Positions 18,098 to 27,049 of a stretch of DNA of 64,000 bases are shown one piece after another. Both the position numbers and the translations under genes were made by a program. The notes beneath the pieces are model-generated. The model was given only the letters and a program-made list of their open reading frames with translations. It made no database searches and had not been told where the DNA came from. The stretch is from Afipia sp. P52-10 (lineage in GTDB: Bacteria > Pseudomonadota > Alphaproteobacteria > Rhizobiales > Xanthobacteraceae): positions 979,836 through 1,043,835 of the forward strand of contig NZ_AZSJ01000007.1 in the NCBI RefSeq assembly GCF_000516555.1. Reading direction: 5' to 3'. Position 1 is the first letter of the stretch. Each line of letters begins with the position of its first letter.

Positions 18098-19234
18098 TTA
18101 GATGCCGAGCAGCCGTGCGTAGCGCTCGCGGTGATAGGCAGAGCTTCCGAACGATGCCTCCAGCACGCGCGCGCGCTTGATGTAGAATCCGGCATCATGG
18201 GCATCGGTCATGCCGATACCGCCGTGGAGCTGGATCATCTCACGCGTGGCATAGTTGACGAAGTCGTTCGCCGTCGCCTTGGCCAGCGACACCAGCTCCG
18301 ACACATCATCTGCGTCATCGTCGATCGCCTGCAAGGCCGCATCGACGGTCGGTCGCGCGAGCTGCATCGCCGTGAACAGATAGGCTGCGCGGTGCTGCAA
18401 GGCCTGGAACGAGCCGATGAGCTGACCGAACTGGACGCGGGTCTTCATGTACTCGACGGTGGTCTCGAACGCCTGCTGTGCCAACCCCATCTGCTCCGCG
18501 GCCGCCGCAGCGGTCGCCCGGTCGAGCACCTTGTCCAGCAGCGGCTTGCCGGCATCGGCCTGCCCGATCACGGCATCAGCGCCCACCTCGACGTCTTTGA
18601 ACGTCAGGTCGGCATAGCCGCGCGAATCCATCAGCTCCCGACGCGAGCGGCTGAGACCCTTCGCATCGGCCGGAACGAGGAACAAGGTGATGCCCTTGTC
18701 GTCGCCGGGCTTGCCGCTGGTGCGCGCCGCAACGACGAACACGTTCGCCGCCATGCCCTCATGGACGAAGGTCTTGCCGCCGGAAAGCGCGTAACCGTTG
18801 CCCTTCTTGGCCGCCGCAAGCGCGATCTTCTCCGGCGCATAGCGCGGGCCTTCGTCGATCGCGAGCGCGGCAATCGCGGTGCCTTCGGCGATCTTGGGCA
18901 GCCACGCCTTCTTCTGGGCCTCGGTGCCGCCCAGGATCAAGGCACTGGCTGCGCCGACCGCCGAACCGATCAGCGGAGCAGCCACGACCTTACGGCCGAG
19001 TTCCTCCAGCACGACACCGATGCTGCGGTAGCCGAACTCCGAGCCGCCATAGGCCTCCGGAATGACGACGCCGGTCCACCCCATCTCAGCAATGCTCTTG
19101 AAGGTCGCGTCATCGAAGCCCTTCGCATTGCCGCTATCGCGCATCTTGCGGAATGCGCTGACGGGCGCATTCGCCTGGACCCAGCCCCGCGCGCTGTCGC
19201 GGAGCATGACTTGTTCTTCGGTCAACAGTGACAT
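18098..19234 (-). CDS. Acyl-CoA dehydrogenase, likely non-catalytic partner subunit
   Basis: A 378-residue acyl-CoA dehydrogenase fold (VMLRDSARGWV at the start; LHGGIGMTDAHDAGFY near the end). I do not find the catalytic glutamate at either usual place: the C-terminal YEGT motif is missing, and the helix that carries Glu in isovaleryl-type enzymes reads LDRATAAAAA. FAD-facing residues such as QFGQLIGSFQALQHR are kept. This pattern fits the partner subunit of alpha2beta2 acyl-CoA dehydrogenases (FadE27/FadE29-like). Its start lies 21 bp after the stop of the other dehydrogenase gene, which supports co-translation and complex formation. Confidence 0.88.
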   Translation of the reverse strand: MSLLTEEQVMLRDSARGWVQANAPVSAFRKMRDSGNAKGFDDATFKSIAEMGWTGVVIPEAYGGSEFGYRSIGVVLEELGRKVVAAPLIGSAVGAASALILGGTEAQKKAWLPKIAEGTAIAALAIDEGPRYAPEKIALAAAKKGNGYALSGGKTFVHEGMAANVFVVAARTSGKPGDDKGITLFLVPADAKGLSRSRRELMDSRGYADLTFKDVEVGADAVIGQADAGKPLLDKVLDRATAAAAAEQMGLAQQAFETTVEYMKTRVQFGQLIGSFQALQHRAAYLFTAMQLARPTVDAALQAIDDDADDVSELVSLAKATANDFVNYATREMIQLHGGIGMTDAHDAGFYIKRARVLEASFGSSAYHRERYARLLGI

Positions 19235-19255
19235 GATGCTCTCCCGATACGCTTC

Positions 19256-20476
19256 TTATTGATGATCCAGCAGGCCGAGCATCCGCTTGGCGATGATGTT
19301 GTTCTGAACTTCGGTGGTGCCCGAGAAGATCGTCATGGCCTTGTTCGAGAAGAAGGCCCGCGTCGTATCGAGTTCGATCTGCTTGTACTTGTCGCCATTG
19401 CTGGTGCCCCAGCCGAGACCCTGCTGGCCGAAGATTTCGATCAGCAACTCCTCGCGTTCCTGCTGAATGCGCGCGCGCGCATTCTTGGCAACCGAGGTGA
19501 ACTCGCTCGGCCCCTGCCCGGCCTTGGTCTCGTCCAGCATGCGCTGCTGCATCAGCTTCAACGCCCGGAACTCCATCATATGCCGGACGATGCGCTGGCG
19601 CAGGTCCGGATCGGCGATCCGGCCCTTCTCGTCCACGCCGAGATACTCCTTGGCAATCTCGTCCATCGGACGGGTGTCGCCAGCGAGTTGGCGGCGGCGG
19701 GTGTCGGTCGCATTGCGCTCGAACTGCAGCAGGCGCTTGGCAATCGTCCAACCCTTGTTGAGCTGGCCCACCAGGTTCTCCTTCGGAACCTTCACGTCGG
19801 TAAAGAACACCTCCGAGAACGGAGACTCGCCGGAAATTGTCTTGATCGGGCGAACCTCGACCCCAGGCGTTTTCATATCGATCAGCAGGAAGCTAATGCC
19901 CTCCTGCTTGACCTTGGGATCGGTCCGCACCAGGCAGAAACACCAGTTGGCGAAGCGGCTGCCCGAGGTCCAGATCTTCTGACCGTTGACGAGGTAGTGG
20001 TCTCCCTTGTCCTCAGCCTTGGTCTGGAGACCGGCGAGATCCGAACCCGCCCCCGGTTCGGAATAGCCCTGGCACCAAACCACCTCACCACGCGACACGC
20101 GCGTCAGGTGCAGCTTCTTCTGCTCTTCATTGCCGTGCTCCAACAACGTCGGTCCGAGCAGCGACGTGCCCATGCCCGTCATCGGATTGAAAGCGCCGCA
20201 GGCAACGAATGCCTGCTGAACGATGCGCGCCTCAACCGTCGACAGGCCGCCGCCGCCATAAGCCTTCGGCCAGCCCGGCGTGCCCCAACCCTTGTCCCGC
20301 ACCCGCTCCTTCCAGAGCGCCCAGTCCGCCCCGTCCGGATAGCGAGGCATGTTCTGATAGTATTCTTCGAGCTTGGACTTCAGGGACTCCGGAAAGTTCG
20401 CCTTGATCCAGGCATTCGCCTCCTCGCGAAAAGCTTCCAGTTTCCTGGTGTCTTCGACCTCAGCCAGTACATTCAT
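19256..20476 (-). CDS. Acyl-CoA dehydrogenase, likely catalytic subunit
   Basis: A 406-residue acyl-CoA dehydrogenase with QGYSEPGAGSDLAGL at 136-150, WTSGSRFANWCFCLVRT and a C-terminal FSGTTEVQNNIIAKRM. The usual Glu of YEGT is Ser here, but Glu253 in LQFERNA lies where isovaleryl-CoA dehydrogenase and FadE26-type subunits hold the base. It probably forms a heterotetramer with the downstream dehydrogenase. Start 20476 (MNVLAEVED) is preceded by a GGGAGA site; an upstream start at 20572 would add an unlikely leader. A 7-2-7 palindrome lies 36 bp upstream and may be an operator for the six-gene operon. Confidence 0.9.
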   Translation of the reverse strand: MNVLAEVEDTRKLEAFREEANAWIKANFPESLKSKLEEYYQNMPRYPDGADWALWKERVRDKGWGTPGWPKAYGGGGLSTVEARIVQQAFVACGAFNPMTGMGTSLLGPTLLEHGNEEQKKLHLTRVSRGEVVWCQGYSEPGAGSDLAGLQTKAEDKGDHYLVNGQKIWTSGSRFANWCFCLVRTDPKVKQEGISFLLIDMKTPGVEVRPIKTISGESPFSEVFFTDVKVPKENLVGQLNKGWTIAKRLLQFERNATDTRRRQLAGDTRPMDEIAKEYLGVDEKGRIADPDLRQRIVRHMMEFRALKLMQQRMLDETKAGQGPSEFTSVAKNARARIQQEREELLIEIFGQQGLGWGTSNGDKYKQIELDTTRAFFSNKAMTIFSGTTEVQNNIIAKRMLGLLDHQ

Positions 20477-21001
20477 GGCGTTTCTCCCTGATCTGCCGAT
20501 CTCATGATTGTATTCAATGAATTGAATCGCGAAGCTGCGCTCATCCGCACGAGACAAGTGCTTCCAAGACACGAACCCAGGTCACAGGTTGATGTGAAAC
20601 GTGTCGAAATGAAGCGGGAGAGATGCCGCTGCCGATCCCGCCGCATTGTGCTTGGTGCGATGCAACAAGTCGCCATCCGTTAGCGGGTGCACGTCTTGCG
20701 CTGCACCCAGTCTCCCCTCGCGAGTTTCTTGTCCTTAACGTCCAGTCTAGTGCGCTGCGCTACGCGAGCAACATCTCTCACGTTCTAAGCACCAAGCCCC
20801 GTGCTGCTGCAACCGCGCAAATTTCATTGGACCTATTCTGGTATAGAGGGCCAGCGTGGCACGCAGATGAAAACCAATCATGACGCATTGCCATTGGCCT
20901 GCGGATTTGCTTTGCCTTGTGCAGTTGGCCGGACGCCATGCCGGCAACACAGTCGACAGACAATCAAACATCTCAAGACGAGAAACAACGAGGTTACGCC
21001 G
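20477..21001. other. Divergent promoter region of the acyl-CoA operon and the acyl-CoA synthetase
   Basis: 525 bases with no credible gene. It separates the dehydrogenase operon (minus) from the synthetase (plus) and should hold both promoters. The only clear structure is the palindrome at 20512-20527. The synthetase frame is open back to 20801, but that part lacks protein-like sequence. Confidence 0.5.
20512..20527. promoter_or_regulatory. Candidate operator palindrome ATTCAAT-GA-ATTGAAT
   Basis: A perfect 7-bp inverted repeat with a two-base centre in otherwise GC-rich DNA, 36 bp upstream of the first gene of the acyl-CoA operon. Size and place suit a TetR-family acyl-CoA-responsive repressor. 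No such repressor gene is in the window, so this is inference. Confidence 0.4.
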
Positions 21002-23221
21002 ATGGACGCCCCGTCCACTTTCACTTCCGCTTCGACGACCTGGTCGCCCGCTCCGAGCGCGAGCGACGTGGTCAAGAGCATTCATGCGATGCTGCACCCG
21101 CGCAACATCGTGGTCGTCGGCGCGACCGACAAGCCAGGCAATTATGCCGAGCGCATCTGGAACAACCTCGTCAAGTACAAGTACGAAGGCGGGATGTTTC
21201 CGATCAACGCACGCCGCGACACCATCTGGGGCGTGAAGTGCTACAAGGATTTCAACGACCTGCCTGAAAAGCCGGACCATGTCCTGGTGCTGGTCCCGGC
21301 GCGCTTCGCCGTTCAGGTGATCCGCGATGCGGCCGCGGCCGGCGCACGCAGCGCCACCATCGTCACGTCCGGCTTCAGCGAACTGCAGGACGAGGAAAGC
21401 CAACGCCTCGCCGTTGAACTCCAGGAGGCGATCGACGAGACCGGCCTCGCCGTCACCGGTCCGAACTGCCTCGGCAACCTGTCCGCAGGCGAACGCATCT
21501 TCACCAACATCGACGAGCGGCCGGTCGAAATGGTCGCAGGCCCCGTCGCCGTGGCCGGCCAGTCCGGCGCGGTGGTGATGCAGATCCGCCAGGCGCTGGA
21601 GGATCGCGGCATCCCGGTCGGCTACATGGTCACCACCGGCAACGAGGCAGGCCTCGAGACGCCGGACTTCATGGCTTACTTCGCGGCCGATCCGAGCATC
21701 CGCGTCATCGTCGTCTATCTCGAAGGCGTGCGGAATACGAAGTCCTTCCGCGACGCCTGTAAGGCCGCCCGCGCCGCGGGCAAGCCGATCATCGCGCTGA
21801 AGCTCGGCGCCTCCGAGGGCGGCCGGGCCGCCGCGATGGCCCACACCGGCGCATTGGCCGGTTCGATCGAGACCTTCGACGCGATCTCGACCCGTGAGGG
21901 CGTGATCCGCGTGCGCGGCCTCGATGAGCTGATCGAAACCACCGAATGCTTCACCCACGTCAAGCCGCCGAAGGGGGACCGCCTCGCCGCCGTCACCCTC
22001 TCCGGTGGCAAGCGCGGCCTGATGATCGATGCCTTCTCGTCGGCAGGATTGAACTTCAAACCGCTGAGCAAGAGCGCCACCGAGAAGCTCGCCAAGATGC
22101 TCGGCCCCGGCAGCATCGTCGGCAACCCGCTGGACGCAGGCTTTGCCGCCGTGGTTGATCCGACCGTCTACATGCAGTCGATCAAGATCATGATCGAGGA
22201 CCCCGATACCGACATCGTCATGATCGACGCCGAGTTCCCGAAGGCACCGCACGAGCTGCGCGAACGCAACATCCGCCTGGTCAACGATATGGCTGCGGCG
22301 GCCGCCAAGCCGGTCGTCTACATCAGCGCCCTTTCGGTCGGCTTCACCGAATTCACCAAAGAATTCCGCAAGTCCGTGCCGAACGTCGCGGTGATGCAAG
22401 GGACCGATCGCGCGGTCAGCGCCATCCGCAACCTGATCAACTACGCCCGGCTTCGCAAGAACGTGCCCGACGTGCAGTCGTCGTCCAGCGCTGCCGCTAA
22501 GTCAGCGTTGGAGAAGGCGCTGAAGGCCGCCAAGGGCGCAGCGCTTGACGAAGTTGCCTCGAAGAAGCTGCTGAAGGCCTACGGCATCCCGGTCTCGAAG
22601 GAAGAGATCGCCACCACGGCGAACGATGCCGCAAAGATCGCCAAGAAGATCGGCTTCCCGGTCGTCGCCAAGGTGGTCAGCGAGCAGATCCTGCACAAGT
22701 CGGACGTCGGCGGCGTGGTGCTGAACCTGAAGACCGCCGCGGAGGTGAAGAAGGCCTTCAACGACATCATGGCACGGATGAAGAAGATCAAGGGCAAGCC
22801 CGTCATCGAGGGCATCCTGATCGCCCAGCAGGTGAAAGCCGAGCTCGAGCTCGTGGTTGGCGGATCACTGGATGCGGAAATGGGTCCCGTGGTGCTGTTC
22901 GGCACCGGCGGCGTCGACATCGAACTGATGAAGGACGTGGCACTGGCCGGCGCACCCTTGGATGCCGACGACGCCAAGGAGCTGATCAACCGCACCAAGG
23001 CGGGCGTAAAGCTGAAGGGCTATCGCGGCAAGCCCGCACTGCACGAGCCGTCAGTGGTCAAGGCGCTGGTCGGGTTGTCAAACCTGATGGCGGACGCCAA
23101 CGGCCGCATCGCCTCCATCGATGTCAATCCGTTCCTGATCAACACCAAAACCGGTGTCGCGGTGGATGGGTTGATCGTGCTGAACAACGAGGCCGCGAAG
23201 AAGAGCGCCGGCCACCACTAA
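21002..23221 (+). CDS. ADP-forming acyl-CoA synthetase (acetate-CoA ligase family), fused alpha-beta
   Basis: A 739-residue enzyme converting a carboxylic acid, CoA and ATP to acyl-CoA, ADP and phosphate (or the reverse). Order: CoA-binding domain (HPRNIVVVGATDKPGNYA, about 32-130), succinyl-CoA-ligase-like domain with the phospho-histidine at about 281 (MAHTGALAGS), then an ATP-grasp domain from about 500 (AYGIPVSKEE, ILHKSDVGGVVLNL, ending ASIDVNPFLI). I use the ATG at 21002. It is divergent from the acyl-CoA dehydrogenase operon and may supply its substrate; acetate or another acid cannot be told apart here. Confidence 0.9.
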   Translation: MDAPSTFTSASTTWSPAPSASDVVKSIHAMLHPRNIVVVGATDKPGNYAERIWNNLVKYKYEGGMFPINARRDTIWGVKCYKDFNDLPEKPDHVLVLVPARFAVQVIRDAAAAGARSATIVTSGFSELQDEESQRLAVELQEAIDETGLAVTGPNCLGNLSAGERIFTNIDERPVEMVAGPVAVAGQSGAVVMQIRQALEDRGIPVGYMVTTGNEAGLETPDFMAYFAADPSIRVIVVYLEGVRNTKSFRDACKAARAAGKPIIALKLGASEGGRAAAMAHTGALAGSIETFDAISTREGVIRVRGLDELIETTECFTHVKPPKGDRLAAVTLSGGKRGLMIDAFSSAGLNFKPLSKSATEKLAKMLGPGSIVGNPLDAGFAAVVDPTVYMQSIKIMIEDPDTDIVMIDAEFPKAPHELRERNIRLVNDMAAAAAKPVVYISALSVGFTEFTKEFRKSVPNVAVMQGTDRAVSAIRNLINYARLRKNVPDVQSSSSAAAKSALEKALKAAKGAALDEVASKKLLKAYGIPVSKEEIATTANDAAKIAKKIGFPVVAKVVSEQILHKSDVGGVVLNLKTAAEVKKAFNDIMARMKKIKGKPVIEGILIAQQVKAELELVVGGSLDAEMGPVVLFGTGGVDIELMKDVALAGAPLDADDAKELINRTKAGVKLKGYRGKPALHEPSVVKALVGLSNLMADANGRIASIDVNPFLINTKTGVAVDGLIVLNNEAAKKSAGHH

Positions 23222-23250
23222 ACGAACCGAGATTGCAGGGCTCGAAATGA

Positions 23251-23282
23251 AAAACGCGGGGTTCAGGCCCCGCGTTTTTTGT
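23251..23282. terminator. Bidirectional rho-independent terminator
   Basis: An 11-bp stem (AAAACGCGGGG / CCCCGCGTTTT) with a six-base loop, followed by T-rich sequence on the plus strand and A-rich before it. It separates two convergent genes and should end both transcripts. Confidence 0.9.
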
Positions 23283-23291
23283 TTCCGCTGT

Positions 23292-26200
23292 CTATTCCGC
23301 AGCGATCGATGGCGCGACCAGCGGCGGCGGATTGGCGAGCTCCTTGCGCAATTCGTCGCGCTTGATCTTCGCCTGCGCGACCGCCTTCTCCTTCACCGGG
23401 CCATAGCCGCGGATATCCTCCGGTAGCGACAGCAGCGCGAGAGCAATCTGTGCAGTGCGCACCGACAGATTGTCCAGCACGGCTCCGACATCGTCCTCAT
23501 AGTCCTTGATCAGCCTTCGTTCGATGCGCCGATCCTTGCCATAGCCAAAGATGTCGAGCGGCGTGCCGCGCAATCCCTTCAGCTTGGCGAGAATTCTGAA
23601 GCCCGTCGTCATCGACGGCCCAAAGGTCCGCTTCCGCGGTCGCCCTGCCCCGTCGTCGGCGCCTGGCAGAAGCGGCGGCGCCAGATGATAGCTCAGCTTC
23701 ACGTCGCCCTCGAACTGGTCGCGAAGCTGAGCCTCGAAGCTCCCGTCCGTATAGAGCCGCGCGACCTCGTATTCGTCCTTGTAAGCGAGCAGCTTCGCAT
23801 AGCCGAGGGCCGCCGCGCGCGGAATACTTTCGCCGAGCCCCTTCATTCGCGCCGCAGAGCGCACGCGATCGATCAGCTTGCGGTAACGTTCGGCAAGCGC
23901 CGCATTCTGATAGGCGGTCAGATGCTTCACCCGATGGGCGATCAATTCGTCGAGGCTCATATCGCCCTGCGTCTTCGCAGGCGCTTCATCTTCATGCAGC
24001 ATTGCAGCCAACCGCGCCGGGTCGGCTGCCGCAAGGCGACCGAGCCGAAACGCCAGCGTGTTCATCTTGATCGACACGCCGTTGAGTTCGATCGCCCGTT
24101 CGATCGCCTGCGCCGAGACCGGCAATTGCCCAGTCTGACAGGCAAAGCCGAGCATCATGATGTTGGTGGCGATGGCATCGCCCAGCAGGTTTTCCGCCGC
24201 ATGGGTGAAGTCGAAGAAGGACGCGCCATGCCGCACCGACTGTTCGAGCACGGCATTCACCCGGCCGCGCTGGAAATCGAAATCGCGGTTCTTCACGAAA
24301 TCGGCGATAGGAATGAGATGCGTATTGACGATGGCCTGCGTGCGATCCGGAGCACAGAGCGTGATCGTATCCTTGGCGACCGACACCACCTCATCTGCAG
24401 CAATCAACAGATCCGCCGTCCCCGTGACGATGCGGGCGCATTTCACCTCGTCCGGATTGGAGGACAGCCGCACATGGCTGAGCACGGCGCCGCCCTTTTG
24501 GGCAAGGCCAGACATATCGAGAATAAGGCTCGCCTTGCCCTCGATATGCGCAGCCATGCCAAGCAAAGCCCCGATGGTCAGAACGCCGGTGCCGCCAACA
24601 CCGGCGACCGCCACGTTGTAGGCGCGATCAAGCGAGGCCTGTGAGGCCGGCTCCGGCAGATCGCCGATCGCCTCAAGCTCGAGCGGCGCGCGCTTGCGCA
24701 GCGTCCCACCTTCCACTGTCACGAACGATGGGCAGAAACCCTTCAGGCAGGAGAAATCCTTGTTGCAACTCGACTGGTTGATTGTCCGCTTGCGGCCGAA
24801 CTCGGTCTCCAGCGGCTCCACCGAGATGCAGTTGGACTGCACCGAGCAATCACCGCACCCCTCGCAGACCGCAGCATTGATCACCACGCGACGCTGCGGA
24901 TCCTCCAGAATGCCGCGCTTGCGACGGCGGCGCTTCTCGGCCGCGCAGGTCTGTACGAAGACGATGGCCGTGCAGCCTGGTGTGTCGCGCAGCGTCGTCA
25001 TCACCGCTTCGAGATTATCGCGATGCTCGAGCACCACACCTGGCGCGAGCTCGCCCGCCGAGTAGGTGTCCGGGTTCTCCGAGACCAGATAAATCTTCTT
25101 CACACCCTCATGATAAAGCTGGTGGGTGATCTGCTGTGGCGAGAGTTGGCCATCGACATGCTGGCCGCCGGTCATCGCCACCGCGTCATTGTAGAGAATC
25201 TTGTAGGTAAGATTGGCGCCCGAAGCGACAGCCTGTCGGATTGCCAGCAGGCCGGAGTGGAAGTACGTTCCGTCGCCGAGATTGACGAAGATGTGCTTCT
25301 CCTTGGTGAACGGCGCGATGCCGACCCAAGGTGCGCCCTCGCCGCCCATCTGCGTGAAGGTGTCGGTGTTGCGGTCCATCCACAACACCATGAAGTGACA
25401 GCCGATGCCGGCCATCGCGCGGCTGCCTTCCGGAACCTTGGTCGAGGTGTTGTGCGGGCAGCCCGAGCAAAAATAAGGCGTGCGAACCATCGGGGCGGCT
25501 GCACGCTTGAGCATCTCGTCGCGCTCCTTGAACCAGGCAAGCTTGGCGCGGAGCATGCTCGCAATCTGCGGATCAAGGTCCAGCTTGAGCAACCGCTCGG
25601 CGATGGCGATCGCCACCGTCGAAACCGTCAGCTCCTCGGTGAAGGTCAGGAAGCGCCTGTCATGCTCGTCCATCTTGCCGACGATGCGCGGGCGTACGTC
25701 ATCGCGCCAGTTGAACAGCTCCTGCTTGACCTGGTTCTCGACGATCTCTCGGCGCTCCTCGACGATGAGGATTTCCTCCAGTCCCACCGCGAACTGGCGC
25801 ACGCCGACCGGCTCCAGCGGCCAAGGCATGCCGACCTTGTAAAGACGCAACCCGATGCGCTGCGCGACCGGGCCATCGATGCCGAGTTCACGCAACGCCT
25901 GCTTCACGTCCTCATAGCTCTTGCCGGAAGCCATGATGCCGTAACGGGCGTTCGGCGTGTCCAGCGTTACGCGGTCGATCTTGTTGGCGCGGGCAAACGC
26001 GATTGCCGCGAAGCCCTTGTAATCCTGCAAGCGCCGATCCTGAGTGAAGCGATCGTCCGGCCAGCGCAGGTTCAGCCCACCCGGCGGCATCTCGAAGTCT
26101 TCCGGCAGCAGGAACGGTTTCATCTCGTCGGTGAGGTCGATCTCACCCGTGGTCTCCACCGTCTCGGTGATCACCTTCATCCCGACCCAGCAGCCGGAGT

Positions 26201-26780
26201 AGCGAGACATGGCGATCCCGAGCAACCCCATCTCGATGAATTCGTGGATGCTGGATGGATAGAGATACGGCATCAGTGCCGACATGAAGGCGTGATCGGA
26301 TTGATGCGGAACGGTCGAGGACTTGGCGCCGTGATCGTCGCCGGCGAGACACAGCACCCCGCCGTGACGCGCCGAGCCAGCAGCATTGCCATGCCGGAAC
26401 ACGTCGCCTGAGCGATCGACGCCGGGTCCCTTCCCGTACCAGATGCCAACGACGCCATCGCGCTCGGCACCGGGCGAGAGGTTGACCTGCTGGCTGCCCC
26501 ACACAGCCGTCGCGGCCAGATCCTCGTTCACACCAGGCTGGAAAACGACGTCGTGGGCGGCGAGATGCTTCTTCGCCGCCATCAGCTGCTGGTCATACCC
26601 GCCGAGTGGCGAGCCCCGGTAGCCGGAAATAAATGCAGCGGTCTTCAATCCATTGGCGCGATCGCGCCGGATTTGCGCCATCGGCAGACGGACCAACGCC
26701 TGGATGCCGGTGAGAAAGATGCGCCCCGTGCCCTGGGTGTATTTCTGCTCGAGACTGATCGGGCCTTGGTTGATTCCCAT
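23292..26780 (-). CDS. Fused indolepyruvate:ferredoxin oxidoreductase (IorA-IorB type)
   Basis: A 1162-residue fusion that oxidatively decarboxylates aryl-pyruvates (from aromatic amino acids) to aryl-acyl-CoA, reducing ferredoxin. The N-terminal part holds the pyrimidine-binding region (FISGYRGSPLGGYDQQL). The thiamine diphosphate motif NLGDGTYFHSG...NDAVAMTGGQ is at about 500-535. A cysteine cluster (CEGCGDCSVQSNC, then SCNKDFSCLKGFCPSF) at about 640-690 binds Fe-S. The gamma domain starts near 725 (GVGGTGVLTIG, LAQKGGAVLSHVR). The last 250 residues form the usual C-terminal domain of the long alphaproteobacterial form. Start ATG at 26780 (MGINQGPISLEQKY). Convergent with the acyl-CoA synthetase across a shared terminator. 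Confidence 0.93.
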   Translation of the reverse strand: MGINQGPISLEQKYTQGTGRIFLTGIQALVRLPMAQIRRDRANGLKTAAFISGYRGSPLGGYDQQLMAAKKHLAAHDVVFQPGVNEDLAATAVWGSQQVNLSPGAERDGVVGIWYGKGPGVDRSGDVFRHGNAAGSARHGGVLCLAGDDHGAKSSTVPHQSDHAFMSALMPYLYPSSIHEFIEMGLLGIAMSRYSGCWVGMKVITETVETTGEIDLTDEMKPFLLPEDFEMPPGGLNLRWPDDRFTQDRRLQDYKGFAAIAFARANKIDRVTLDTPNARYGIMASGKSYEDVKQALRELGIDGPVAQRIGLRLYKVGMPWPLEPVGVRQFAVGLEEILIVEERREIVENQVKQELFNWRDDVRPRIVGKMDEHDRRFLTFTEELTVSTVAIAIAERLLKLDLDPQIASMLRAKLAWFKERDEMLKRAAAPMVRTPYFCSGCPHNTSTKVPEGSRAMAGIGCHFMVLWMDRNTDTFTQMGGEGAPWVGIAPFTKEKHIFVNLGDGTYFHSGLLAIRQAVASGANLTYKILYNDAVAMTGGQHVDGQLSPQQITHQLYHEGVKKIYLVSENPDTYSAGELAPGVVLEHRDNLEAVMTTLRDTPGCTAIVFVQTCAAEKRRRRKRGILEDPQRRVVINAAVCEGCGDCSVQSNCISVEPLETEFGRKRTINQSSCNKDFSCLKGFCPSFVTVEGGTLRKRAPLELEAIGDLPEPASQASLDRAYNVAVAGVGGTGVLTIGALLGMAAHIEGKASLILDMSGLAQKGGAVLSHVRLSSNPDEVKCARIVTGTADLLIAADEVVSVAKDTITLCAPDRTQAIVNTHLIPIADFVKNRDFDFQRGRVNAVLEQSVRHGASFFDFTHAAENLLGDAIATNIMMLGFACQTGQLPVSAQAIERAIELNGVSIKMNTLAFRLGRLAAADPARLAAMLHEDEAPAKTQGDMSLDELIAHRVKHLTAYQNAALAERYRKLIDRVRSAARMKGLGESIPRAAALGYAKLLAYKDEYEVARLYTDGSFEAQLRDQFEGDVKLSYHLAPPLLPGADDGAGRPRKRTFGPSMTTGFRILAKLKGLRGTPLDIFGYGKDRRIERRLIKDYEDDVGAVLDNLSVRTAQIALALLSLPEDIRGYGPVKEKAVAQAKIKRDELRKELANPPPLVAPSIAAE

Positions 26781-27049
26781 GTCCGCCTCTGATGTCTGTC
26801 ACCGGCGCAGTTGCACGGCCCGGATTGTCGGAATGCTCTCGTTCTTTGAAGCAATCTAAATATGTTTCCGCAGCGAAAGCATCAAGATTCTGAAAGCCAT
26901 AGACAGGTGTTGGAAGGCTCTCGCGATGACGCAATTTCATGGCGGGAACGCAGGCGAAATGGATGCGTTGCTGCGGGAAGCGCCGTCTGGCTGGCAATAA
27001 ACTGACGACTGCGTGATGCAGCGCAAAATGCTCAATGCCGCGCCGAAAG
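26781..27049. other. Intergenic sequence upstream of the indolepyruvate oxidoreductase
   Basis: No gene is supported. It contains a locally AT-richer stretch (about 26850-26890) that may carry the promoter of the oxidoreductase gene. An open frame reading from 27093 begins with the remnant tail of the neighbouring pseudogene and then loses protein character. Confidence 0.4.

Noticed and set aside
20747-22399. 550-codon minus-strand frame opposite the acyl-CoA synthetase
   Set aside because: His/Asp/Arg-rich antisense composition with no domain; the plus strand encodes a clear enzyme.
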